Shown: piece after piece, positions 26,274-34,216 of the stretch | How positions within the stretch are numbered: the stretch's first letter is position 1 | Layout: each line of letters begins with the position of its first letter | Notes under the pieces: generated by a model | The model's database searches: none | What the model was told of the DNA's origin: nothing | The model's input: the letters and a program-made list of their open reading frames with translations, nothing else | DNA from: Paenibacillus sp. Soil522 | GTDB lineage: Bacteria; Bacillota; Bacilli; Paenibacillales; Paenibacillaceae | NCBI RefSeq assembly: GCF_001428245.1 | Contig: NZ_LMRV01000039.1 | Coordinates: 1 to 64,000 of the forward strand | DNA: 64,000 nucleotides | Direction of reading: 5' to 3' | Translations under genes and position numbers: made by a program

Positions 26274-26822
26274 ATGGTAAAAGTGGATCGGAGAGTTCTT
26301 AAAACGCAAGAATCCTTGAAAAAAGCAGTTATTGAGCTGATGATTGAAAAAAATTTCGATGATATTACCATTCAGGATATCGCAGACCGGGCAAACGTAA
26401 ACCGCGGAACCATTTATCTTCATTATCAGGACAAATATGATTTATTAGATAAACTCATAGAAACACACATTAATGAATTAGAGCAGATGGGTACATGGGC
26501 ATGTGAGATGGACTGGTTCGAGGGTCTTGTACCTTATTTTGAATATTTCGAGAAGAATTATTTGTTTTTTTCGACCATGTTAGCAAGTAAAGGGACTCCA
26601 TCATCCTTTAGAACTCGGCTTCTTGCTTCTTTTATTGAAGGGTTCAAAGGTGAGATTGGTAAAGAAAGCGATTGGAATACTGATTTAAGTGAAGATATTA
26701 TGCTACAATATGCCGGAACTGCTTATGTTGGGGTAATTGAATGGTGGATCAAGAATGGTATGCCTTATCCGCCGCGAGTAATGGCCAAGCAAGTTGGGGT
26801 CTTGTTAGAGAGAAGCCTATAA
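26274..26822 (+). CDS. TetR-family transcriptional regulator
   Basis: A 182-residue TetR-type repressor. The N-terminal HTH is clear (FDDITIQDIADRANVNRGTI, then YLHYQDKYDLLDKLI); the C-terminal ~120 residues form a ligand/dimer domain. The ATG at 26274 follows GGTGGAG with 6-7 nt spacing and is preferred to the in-frame TTG at 26259. It is divergent from the SDR-MFS unit, with a perfect palindrome between. The same palindrome region upstream of the ADH and P460 operons suggests that it controls all three. The ligand is unknown. Confidence 0.92.
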   Translation: MVKVDRRVLKTQESLKKAVIELMIEKNFDDITIQDIADRANVNRGTIYLHYQDKYDLLDKLIETHINELEQMGTWACEMDWFEGLVPYFEYFEKNYLFFSTMLASKGTPSSFRTRLLASFIEGFKGEIGKESDWNTDLSEDIMLQYAGTAYVGVIEWWIKNGMPYPPRVMAKQVGVLLERSL

Positions 26823-26830
26823 TCCATGTA

Positions 26831-26862
26831 TAACAAGAGCGGCCTGCGTAATTGCCAGGACG
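26831..26862 (+). terminator. hairpin after tetR
   Basis: AAGAGCG and CGCTCTT arms with inner CCTG/CAGG pairs lie just past the tetR stop. The U-run is poor. Confidence 0.4.
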
Positions 26863-27015
26863 CTCTTAATGTTTAATCATTTTTCTTTACTCAATATAAC
26901 TTAGAGGTTCGTGAGCTTAGTAAGTAAAATATACGACATGTATAGTTCGGTATCAAAAGTGTTAATTATTTATGAAAGTTAGGTGGATTAATATACGATT
27001 CTTTACATGACCCTC

Positions 27016-27543
27016 TTATGATTTTATTAATTCCATGTAGTTTGCTATATCCCTTTCAGACATAGAACCAGTTATAACCTTTAGAACTTTTCCATTCTTA
27101 TCGATTAAGAATGAGGTCGGAATTGGGGTAATATCATAAGCTTCAGTGACAGCTTGGTCTTTATCTTTCAGAACGGGAAATGTAATTCCATGTCTTTCAA
27201 CGAAAGATTCAATGGCAACTTCACTTTCACCAACATTAACAGCTAATATTTCTACATCAAGGTTTTTATAGTGATTATACTGGCTCTCCATATAAGGCAT
27301 TTCCTGCTCGCATGGTTTGCACCATGTCCCCCAGAAATTCAAAAAAACTCCTTTTCCCTTTAAGTCTGATAGCTGAACTTTATTTCCTTCCATATCTTCA
27401 AGTACAAAATCAGGTGCTTGACCTCCAACCTGAACCTGTTTTTTTTCAGTAAAGAAATGTTGATAAAGTGTGTAAGTTATGGCTGAAATCATAATAAGCA
27501 GCAGACTCAAGCGAAGAATAAATCTGATCTTTTTGTTCCTCAT
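27016..27543 (-). CDS. resA: thiol-disulfide oxidoreductase ResA
   Basis: A 175-residue membrane-anchored thioredoxin-like protein. It has an N-terminal helix (about 10-27), then a thioredoxin fold with active site WCKPC in FWGTWCKPCEQEMPYM and cis-Pro region ITPIPTSFLID. ResA reduces apocytochrome c cysteines on the outer face of the membrane before haem attachment. It is last in the P460-DUF4405-ResB-ResC-ResA unit, 19 nt after the CcsB gene. Confidence 0.93.
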   Translation of the reverse strand: MRNKKIRFILRLSLLLIMISAITYTLYQHFFTEKKQVQVGGQAPDFVLEDMEGNKVQLSDLKGKGVFLNFWGTWCKPCEQEMPYMESQYNHYKNLDVEILAVNVGESEVAIESFVERHGITFPVLKDKDQAVTEAYDITPIPTSFLIDKNGKVLKVITGSMSERDIANYMELIKS

Positions 27544-27561
27544 CTGAACCTCCTTTACTTA

Positions 27562-28737
27562 TTAGGTGTAAGAATGCAATCCGGCGATAATCAGGTTAAC
27601 AAAAATCAGGTTGAAAATAATGATTCCAAAACCGATGACTCCGAGCCATGCAGATCTTTCGCCTTGCCACCCCCTGGAGAGCCGCAAATGCAAATATCCA
27701 GCATAAAATAACCATGTAATCAGAGCCCATACTTCCTTGGGATCCCATCCCCATAAACGTGTCCAAGCTATTTGAGCCCAAATCATCGCAAAAATAAGTG
27801 CGCCCAAAGTAAATAACGGAAATCCGATTGCAACCGACCTATATCCAATTTCATCAACCAAATCAAGCTTAATATTCTTCGTTAATGGCTGAAGAGCTGC
27901 AGAAATTCTTTTCCTGAAAATCAATCTTAGTATTAGGTATAAAAGTAAACCCGTGACAGCAGACCAAATGACTGTATTTAGTTTTCCTGCGTCAATTACA
28001 GCCGGTACTTCAACTAAAGCCTCCATCTTGCCTTCAGTAAGCAACTCGCCTTGATTAGGCCCTATAAGTGAAGGAAGTCTGTAAGTAATCTCCGTCTCTT
28101 GGCCATTATTATCGACCCATTTATAAACAGTTTCATATTGCAATCCTCTAAAAACCAATGTAATGACAATAAAAGCAAGTGTTGCCACAATGGCGTACAT
28201 GATCACCTCAAGCCAGAAAGTTTTCATTGATGGTTTCGTCTGGTCAACTGAACGAAGTAAATAAATAATACCTGCAATAAAGCTGCTGGCTAGAACAGCT
28301 GAACCTAGTGCCGTTGTAGTTACATGAATAGCAAGCCAATCCGATTGCAATGCTGGGATTAATGGAGAAACATCTGTCGGGAACAAGCTTCCATAGGAAA
28401 TCATTAATAATGTAATCGGCAAAGTGAATAAACCCAAGATAGACACTTTATACAAAAAATAAAGGATGATGAATGCCAGCACAAACATCATAGAAAAAGC
28501 TGTTACAAACTCGAACATATTGCTCACCGGTGCGTGTCCGGAAGCCATCCATCTTGTGATAAAATAACCCAGATGTGTAACAAAGCCTAGAATGGTCACA
28601 CTTAATGCTACTGTAGCCCATTTACTTGGTTTTTCGTATTGTTTTCTCCGATCACGAATAGCTCCACCAAAAAGAAAGGTAGAAATTAAATATAGAAAGA
28701 ATGCTGTATAAAGCAAGTTACTGCTAAAAGCGATCAT
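27562..28737 (-). CDS. resC: cytochrome c biogenesis protein ResC (CcsB/CcsA type)
   Basis: A 391-residue polytopic membrane protein of system-II cytochrome c maturation. It carries the WWD-type haem-handling motif [18 protein letters not shown] near the C-terminus and conserved His residues in surrounding helices. With ResB it forms the haem export/ligation complex. The gene lies 13 nt downstream of resB. Confidence 0.93.
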   Translation of the reverse strand: MIAFSSNLLYTAFFLYLISTFLFGGAIRDRRKQYEKPSKWATVALSVTILGFVTHLGYFITRWMASGHAPVSNMFEFVTAFSMMFVLAFIILYFLYKVSILGLFTLPITLLMISYGSLFPTDVSPLIPALQSDWLAIHVTTTALGSAVLASSFIAGIIYLLRSVDQTKPSMKTFWLEVIMYAIVATLAFIVITLVFRGLQYETVYKWVDNNGQETEITYRLPSLIGPNQGELLTEGKMEALVEVPAVIDAGKLNTVIWSAVTGLLLYLILRLIFRKRISAALQPLTKNIKLDLVDEIGYRSVAIGFPLFTLGALIFAMIWAQIAWTRLWGWDPKEVWALITWLFYAGYLHLRLSRGWQGERSAWLGVIGFGIIIFNLIFVNLIIAGLHSYT

Positions 28738-28750
28738 TATTCTCCTCCTT

Positions 28751-30385
28751 CTAGCTAGTCTCGCTTTTCCTGTTTGTTTGATCAGTTAATTCTTGTAAGC
28801 CGGTTTCTTTTAAAATATGGTTTATTTCAGTTTGGATACCATACCAATTTTTATTTGTATGGCCTGCAATTAATATTGCGTCACTACTTCTTCTGATCCA
28901 TATTCTCCGATGGTTCCAGTACAACCCTTGTATAACTCCAATCATGAAAATGGCTCCTCCCAATCCAAGAAACCATAATGTATGGTCTTTACGAACGGTA
29001 AGGGCTGAAAGATTTTTCATTTCAACGCTTTCAAATTTCATTTGTAATTGATTATCTCCGCTTGGTTCCATTGTGTTTCGTATGGCAACAAAGCTTTTTT
29101 CACCATTAAGGTTTCCCGGAGATATCATGTTAAAATAAAATGCCGGATTGTTAGGAACTTGTGATCTTGTTGCAGGCCGGCTTTCACTATCAAAATAGAA
29201 ATTGGGGAAATATTCTAAAATCTTAACTATATATTCATTGCCCAGATCATACTCCTTTTGCGGATTTAACAAATCTATCTTAATCTGGCCAAAGCTTTTT
29301 TCAGTTTTTTTATCAACTAAACGAAAGGTCATCTTATTTAGTTCATTTAATTTGTAGGAAACTTGGTAAAGAGCTAATGAATCATGTTTTAACGGGTGAT
29401 TCACTTTGATTTGCTCATCTTTCACCTTTACGAGCTCAGGTGTGTCTCCATAAAGGATCTCACCTTTACGTTCATACAAGGTCACATTCGTTTGATAATT
29501 TTTAATAACATTTCCATCCCCAACTCGTGAAAGGGCATTTGCAAATACTTCATCCTCTTGATCTTTTTGATAAGTTTCCAGAATAAACTTGTCACTGTTT
29601 AAGTAATACTTTCCATTGGTTCCCGGAATAACACTTGTTTCACCGTCACGAATCCAAAGCATTTCGTCTACATACATTCCCGGTACAAATCTGAGCATTC
29701 CTCCAATAAGGAAGATAATAAGGCCAGCATGATTTACATACGGTCCCCATCTTGAAAATCGGTTTTTCTCAGCCAAAAAATCCCCATTTTCTTCTCGAAT
29801 GCGGTACCGTTTATTCTTTAATTTGGTTATTACTAAATCCAGCTGTTCATCTGAATTCTCTTTTACTCTTGTTTCACTAAAAAGACGTTGTCTGCGTATG
29901 AAGCTTTCATGTCGCGTAACCCCTTGATTTTTCAAAGCAAAGTATAATGGAATAACCCGGTCCAAACTCGCGATAACAAGCGATATTCCCAAAGCGGCCA
30001 GCAGCAGAAAATACCACCAAGATTCATACAGCCTGTTAAAACCTAATTGATAGTATATTTGGCCAAAAAAGCCGTATTTTTCTCGATAAAATTGTTCCGG
30101 TACTTCATTTGGAGGAATATACATCTGCTGAGGAAAAATGGTTCCAATCGCAGACGCGATTAATAGAAGAACAATAATCCAGATCCCTACTTTTACGGAT
30201 GAGAAAAAGTTCCAAACCTTATCCAGTGGTGTTTTATTATACGTTTGTGAACGTCTTGCACTTCCTTCATAACGCATATCAACCGACTTTTCCGAAAGAT
30301 CTTCACCAACTTGTTTCCCGCATGATTCGCAAAGATGTGTTCCGTGTGGATTAACATGACCGCATTCGCAATTTACACGTTCCAT
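28751..30385 (-). CDS. resB: cytochrome c biogenesis protein ResB
   Basis: A 544-residue ResB/Ccs1 protein. It starts with a small zinc ribbon (C6, C8, C19, C22), then transmembrane helices (about 75-95, 130-150, 215-235), a large extracellular domain and a final helix near 475-495. It partners ResC in haem ligation to CxxCH apocytochromes. It is tightly spaced (13 nt each side) in an operon that begins with a c-type cytochrome. Confidence 0.93.
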   Translation of the reverse strand: MERVNCECGHVNPHGTHLCESCGKQVGEDLSEKSVDMRYEGSARRSQTYNKTPLDKVWNFFSSVKVGIWIIVLLLIASAIGTIFPQQMYIPPNEVPEQFYREKYGFFGQIYYQLGFNRLYESWWYFLLLAALGISLVIASLDRVIPLYFALKNQGVTRHESFIRRQRLFSETRVKENSDEQLDLVITKLKNKRYRIREENGDFLAEKNRFSRWGPYVNHAGLIIFLIGGMLRFVPGMYVDEMLWIRDGETSVIPGTNGKYYLNSDKFILETYQKDQEDEVFANALSRVGDGNVIKNYQTNVTLYERKGEILYGDTPELVKVKDEQIKVNHPLKHDSLALYQVSYKLNELNKMTFRLVDKKTEKSFGQIKIDLLNPQKEYDLGNEYIVKILEYFPNFYFDSESRPATRSQVPNNPAFYFNMISPGNLNGEKSFVAIRNTMEPSGDNQLQMKFESVEMKNLSALTVRKDHTLWFLGLGGAIFMIGVIQGLYWNHRRIWIRRSSDAILIAGHTNKNWYGIQTEINHILKETGLQELTDQTNRKSETS

Positions 30386-30398
30386 TTTAAAAAAACCC

Positions 30399-31115
30399 CT
30401 AATTAATCCTCATTTTTGAACCTATATCCGTGTTTTTGAGTTCTCCTTTGTCCTGTTTTTGAACAAATTTCAAAGCATAGTGTGTACCACAAATATAGAT
30501 TCCCATGATGGAGAAGTGGTCAATGATAAATTTAATGGCGGAATCATCATTCACCCAGGTACCAAATGGATTATAAATAGTTAGCTTAGTACCGATCTCT
30601 CTTTCAAAGGAAGCATATACCCCATAAAATACAATCAACATGGCAAGAACTCGTAAGCCAATGGTGCGAATACGGCTAGTGCCGGTGATTCCCGTCATTC
30701 TCCGTACTGAATTGATAATCATACCCCAAGAAAATCCTACGTGTAATGCCATGATGATAAATCCCCAATAGGCTGTCTGAACATGTATTTGCCGGAAGAT
30801 CATGTCATCATTTACCGGGATAAAGGAGAATAATTCACTGGACATTAATATTCCACATATCATCATAACAGCCATTGCTGCAAGAAAAAGCAAATTGAGT
30901 ACGATTTGCAGAATACGCCGTAGATTATACTTTCCCTTCAGTATCGTACTAAACCACCGTCGATTTAAAAAATTATGGACGATAAATAGTACGAGTACTG
31001 AAACGCCGAGGAATTCATGAACTGTATTGCCGGTAATATAATAAGCCATTTCGATTAACATGAGGATTGTCATGGTTAGGTCAATTACCAGCTTGAATAA
31101 CATCTTTGGATTCAA
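30399..31115 (-). CDS. DUF4405 / cytochrome b561-like membrane protein
   Basis: A 238-residue membrane protein with five to six helices and helix-embedded histidines (VHEFLGVS, FIVHNFLNRRW, IFRQIHVQTAYWG, ALHVGFSWG, IDHFSIMG). This resembles di-haem cytochrome b561/DUF4405 proteins that pass electrons between quinones and extracellular cytochromes. It sits between the P460 lipoprotein gene and resB, so it probably donates to or accepts electrons from the P460 cytochrome. Haem binding is inferred from the His pattern. Confidence 0.82.
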   Translation of the reverse strand: MNPKMLFKLVIDLTMTILMLIEMAYYITGNTVHEFLGVSVLVLFIVHNFLNRRWFSTILKGKYNLRRILQIVLNLLFLAAMAVMMICGILMSSELFSFIPVNDDMIFRQIHVQTAYWGFIIMALHVGFSWGMIINSVRRMTGITGTSRIRTIGLRVLAMLIVFYGVYASFEREIGTKLTIYNPFGTWVNDDSAIKFIIDHFSIMGIYICGTHYALKFVQKQDKGELKNTDIGSKMRIN

Positions 31116-31184
31116 AGTATTCTCCTCTTTCTATTTAACCAATCAATAGATTGTTTTTTCCTAGCGAGTCTATTTTTAATGGCC

Positions 31185-31958
31185 TTAGTTATTATATTGA
31201 TGTAAATACATTGTCAATAGAACGTCCTGAAGTATTCCCGCTTTTTCTTCTTCCCCTATTGATCTGCTTTCTACATGAGATACATCCTTAGAACCATTCA
31301 TATGAGCAGGTATCTCACTTACCATCCAGTCCTCTGTAGGCATAGCTGCGATTGGGGTTTCTGAACTGCTGTTCTCTGATTGTGCAACTTCTTCTAAATC
31401 AAACTCTTTCATTTGATCCATCGAATTCATAAAGTCATCCCTTTCCCGATTTGCGTGGCAGGAAAAGCAACGGCCAATATCATCTTCAGCCACTTCTCTG
31501 TCAGGAGTAAAATGCTGGTATTCCCAATCCCCATTACGTTCTTCGGGCGAGTACTTAGAACCCCAGCCGGTACGCTTTTCCATCACTAAATAATGTTCAA
31601 TCTCTCCATCCTTATATCCTTCGAGAGTGATTACGGTTCCGCTCGGAAGCTCCTCTCCGTTCTGCACTGCTTCAATCGCTTCCCTGCTATTTACATAGAT
31701 GTTTTCATGAATATCTCCTCGATCGTAAGTCGCAAACACGATCCCCTTTTCAAAATCAGGGAATTTAACAAGGTTTGCCCCAGATCCGATCTCAGCGTAT
31801 TCCCCAGACTTAGCCCCGGAAGAGTTCTCCTCTTGTTGAGATGTGTCCATTGTATCAGTTTGTTGAGGAGCACCCATTGTATCAGTATCATTGTTGCTAC
31901 AAGCAGTAAGGATAAGGGAAAGCAGTAATCCAAGTGACAGCATTAATCGTTTTTTCAT
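31185..31958 (-). CDS. cytochrome P460-family lipoprotein
   Basis: A 257-residue lipoprotein: signal peptide with lipobox LTAC (Cys20), a Ser/Thr/Gln-rich spacer, then a cytochrome P460 domain (NLVKFPDFEKGIVFATYDRG, IYVNSREAIEA, LPSGTVIT, YLVMEKRTGWGSKY) with one haem-c site CFSCH (164-168). P460 cytochromes oxidise hydroxylamine or bind/convert NO; the haem is cross-linked to a Lys in classical members. Here it would be anchored outside the membrane. It is the first gene of an operon with its own haem-ligation machinery, downstream of control-region copy C. Confidence 0.85.
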   Translation of the reverse strand: MKKRLMLSLGLLLSLILTACSNNDTDTMGAPQQTDTMDTSQQEENSSGAKSGEYAEIGSGANLVKFPDFEKGIVFATYDRGDIHENIYVNSREAIEAVQNGEELPSGTVITLEGYKDGEIEHYLVMEKRTGWGSKYSPEERNGDWEYQHFTPDREVAEDDIGRCFSCHANRERDDFMNSMDQMKEFDLEEVAQSENSSSETPIAAMPTEDWMVSEIPAHMNGSKDVSHVESRSIGEEEKAGILQDVLLTMYLHQYNN

Positions 31959-32090
31959 ATTGTTCTCTTCCTCCAGGTTTCGTTTTATTGTCTCCTAATT
32001 TAACTCGTAACATTAATCTTGCTACTCATTCAGTTCCTATCCCACTAGATTCACCTAAACTAAAAACCAACAAAGAAAAACATCATTTAT

Positions 32091-32214
32091 TGGTTAATCA
32101 ACATTAGTTTATAATTATAAATGGGCTGCATACAATGGTTAAATTAACGCAATTCGTTGGTTATTCAACATAAAAAATAATATTGTTAATTATCTTAAGG
32201 GAAGTTTGGTGATG
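32091..32214. repeat. control-region repeat, copy C
   Basis: About 124 bp is homologous to copies A and B (TTAATCAACATTAGTTTATAATTATAAATG block shared with A, CAATGGTTAAA, GTTGGTTATTCAACA, TTGTTAATTATCTTAAG, GGGAAGTTTGGTG). It even keeps the tetR ribosome-site region, but no tetR frame follows. A 6-bp deletion between the -10 and -35 positions means the promoter spacing of A and B is not preserved here. Confidence 0.8.
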
Positions 32215-32369
32215 TGGTAGCACCGACGACGAACTCCAGCTTGCCATTATGTGAGCGAACGACCGATTTCGTTCTTGATTGTACCTTACAAAGTGGCGAG
32301 AAACCTGAGAATTATCTTTGAGAAACCTGAGAATTACCTTATTGTTGGCTGAAATACCGCTATTCTTCT
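32215..32369. other. intergenic scrap with a short tandem repeat
   Basis: GAGAAACCTGAGAATTA occurs at 32298-32314 and again at 32320-32336 (22-bp period). No gene is visible; the segment lies where a second tetR copy would have been. Confidence 0.5.
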
Positions 32370-32418
32370 AAAAAGAAACAGCGGTGGCCTTGGACGAAGT
32401 TGTCCTGGACTACCGCTG
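32370..32418 (-). terminator. terminator after the sensor-kinase gene
   Basis: On the minus strand CAGCGGT and ACCGCTG arms enclose a further GGACAACTTCGTCC hairpin, followed by TTTCTTTTT. It lies 66 nt after the kinase stop. Confidence 0.65.
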
Positions 32419-32483
32419 TACTTATTTGATCTATCAGGTCATGTTAGCAAGAAACTTTAACCAAGGAAGAGCAGTACCGGAAA

Positions 32484-33947
32484 TTACGTAACCGGCAGAC
32501 AAACACGAAATAACGTGCCTTCCCCTTCCCTGCTTTCCACTTCAATTCGGCCGCCGTGCAGTTCCACGATCGATTGGGTGATCGCCAGCCCCAAACCGGC
32601 CCCGCCGTACTTTCTTGCCCGCGACGGTTCGCCACGGTAGAACCGTTCGAATAGATGCGGAACTTGAATCTCCTTGATCCCGATACCATTATCTTGGACC
32701 GAAAGCCTGATTTCCCCGGCGCTTTTTTCCAGGCCGATACGGATATCACCTTTGGATGGATCGGTATGCTGAACGGCATTTTGAAACAAATTCAGGATGA
32801 CTTGTATCATCTTGTCCGGATCAATAGCAACAGCCGGGTCATCGATCAAATCGAACCGGATCCGCCTCGCTCCGGCGATCATTCGCAACTGTGGCTCCAT
32901 CTGACGAATAAGTTCGCCGAGGTTGCCAGGAGTCATGTGGACATCCGGACTGCGTTCCATTCTCGCCAAAGCCAACAGGTCTCCGACAAGCTTATTTAAC
33001 CGCTCCGATTCGCTATACATGCTTTCTAGTGCTATTTGCAGTTGATCGGGTTTACCCGCGCCCCCCTCGAGTAGCACTTCCAGAAACCCGTGGATCGAGG
33101 TCAACGGGGTGCGGAGTTCGTGCGAGGCGTCAGCGATAAAACGGCGCATTTGCTCTTGAATCTCTTTTTCCAAAGCAAACGAGGTTTCAATTCGCTTCAG
33201 CATTCCGTTGAAGGCAACAGCCAGCCGGTCGATTTCCACGGGGCCCTGCTTGTTCGGCAAACGCTCATCCAAATTTTCGCTGTGGATTCGTTCCACGGTG
33301 TTCACCATACTTGACAGTGGAACCATGGTCCGTTGCAGGACGGGACGGAAGGTAAGCATCCCCACAATCAGTGCGATCAGCGAACCAATCACGTAAATGG
33401 TTAATAAATTCTTTTGAAAAGCCAACGTTTCTGTCAAATCGACGGTTGCTTGAACGATGCCCTTTTCCGCATCTGCAGGGTCGACTAGCAGGCACATAAC
33501 CATTTGAACGTTGTTCTTTTCGTCCCGGATGATTTTATAACCATCTGTCATTTTACCGCTTTCAAAAATTTCGCGGTATTCCTGCTTTGACAGCCGGGGA
33601 ACCGTTAAAGGGTAGCTGGGATTGATGTACAGATCTGAAACGTTCCCGTTTTTTTCGATGAACGCGATCGTCACCACGTTGTTTTGCAACGATTTAATCG
33701 CAGCAGCATCGTCTTTTCCCCATGAACTGTCCTCTTTCCATCGGATCCAGATCTCGGGTGAGACGGAGCGGATCAGATTTTGAATCCCCCACTCCTTTTT
33801 GCTGTACGAAAACTGCTGCATTGTGAAATATTGAAAAACGCCAATTAAAATAAAAAGTCCGGCCATGATCAAAATGGAGCGGGAGAGGAGCTGAAAGCCG
33901 AGAGAATTGGTTTCGACACGACGACAAAAGCGGAACCGGGCCTTCAT
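32484..33947 (-). CDS. HAMP sensor histidine kinase (OmpR-partner type)
   Basis: A 487-residue membrane kinase: TM1 near 22-42, an extracellular sensor to ~180, TM2 near 182-200, HAMP, HisKA with H276 in ASHELRTPLTS, and HATPase_c (NLFQNAVQH, DNGIGI, GGAGLGLAI). Its start overlaps the stop of a response-regulator frame by 4 nt (ATGA), the normal arrangement. That regulator is truncated, so the kinase has lost its encoded partner and probably its promoter; it may be unexpressed or act on another regulator. Confidence 0.9.
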   Translation of the reverse strand: MKARFRFCRRVETNSLGFQLLSRSILIMAGLFILIGVFQYFTMQQFSYSKKEWGIQNLIRSVSPEIWIRWKEDSSWGKDDAAAIKSLQNNVVTIAFIEKNGNVSDLYINPSYPLTVPRLSKQEYREIFESGKMTDGYKIIRDEKNNVQMVMCLLVDPADAEKGIVQATVDLTETLAFQKNLLTIYVIGSLIALIVGMLTFRPVLQRTMVPLSSMVNTVERIHSENLDERLPNKQGPVEIDRLAVAFNGMLKRIETSFALEKEIQEQMRRFIADASHELRTPLTSIHGFLEVLLEGGAGKPDQLQIALESMYSESERLNKLVGDLLALARMERSPDVHMTPGNLGELIRQMEPQLRMIAGARRIRFDLIDDPAVAIDPDKMIQVILNLFQNAVQHTDPSKGDIRIGLEKSAGEIRLSVQDNGIGIKEIQVPHLFERFYRGEPSRARKYGGAGLGLAITQSIVELHGGRIEVESREGEGTLFRVCLPVT

Positions 33948-34211
33948 TGGAAATTCATCCGGTAACCGGAACCCCGAAACGTACGGATCAATTGATGCGA
34001 GCGATCCTCAAGCTTTTCCCTCAAATATCGGATGTATACTTCCACGACATTTTCATCTCCGACGAAATTGTGTCCCCATACCGCATCCAGAATGGAAGAT
34101 TTGCTCATGACACGATCGTGATTCAAAACGAGAAACTTAAGCAGTTCGTATTCGGTGCGCGAAAGCCCAAGCAGGACCTCTTGATAGCTCGGAATTGGCT
34201 GTTTTATTGCA
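33944..34211 (-). pseudogene. OmpR-type response regulator, 5'-truncated
   Basis: Only the winged-helix output domain remains: LGLSRTEYELLKFLVLNHD, then the AVWGHNFVGDENVVEVYIRY and GSGYRMNFQ segments. The receiver domain is absent. Upstream the frame runs straight into the stop codons of the large lyase gene (34217), so the break point is at about 34205-34217. The downstream kinase is intact. Confidence 0.85.
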
Positions 34212-34216
34212 GATTA

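Noticed and set aside
28751-30385. N-terminal zinc ribbon on ResB as a novel fusion
   Set aside because: A Cys-rich N-terminus occurs in other Bacillales ResB proteins as far as I recall, so it is probably not new.
32298-32336. two GAGAAACCTGAGAATTA repeats as a CRISPR start
   Set aside because: Only two units with a 5-bp gap; no spacer-length interval and no cas genes.
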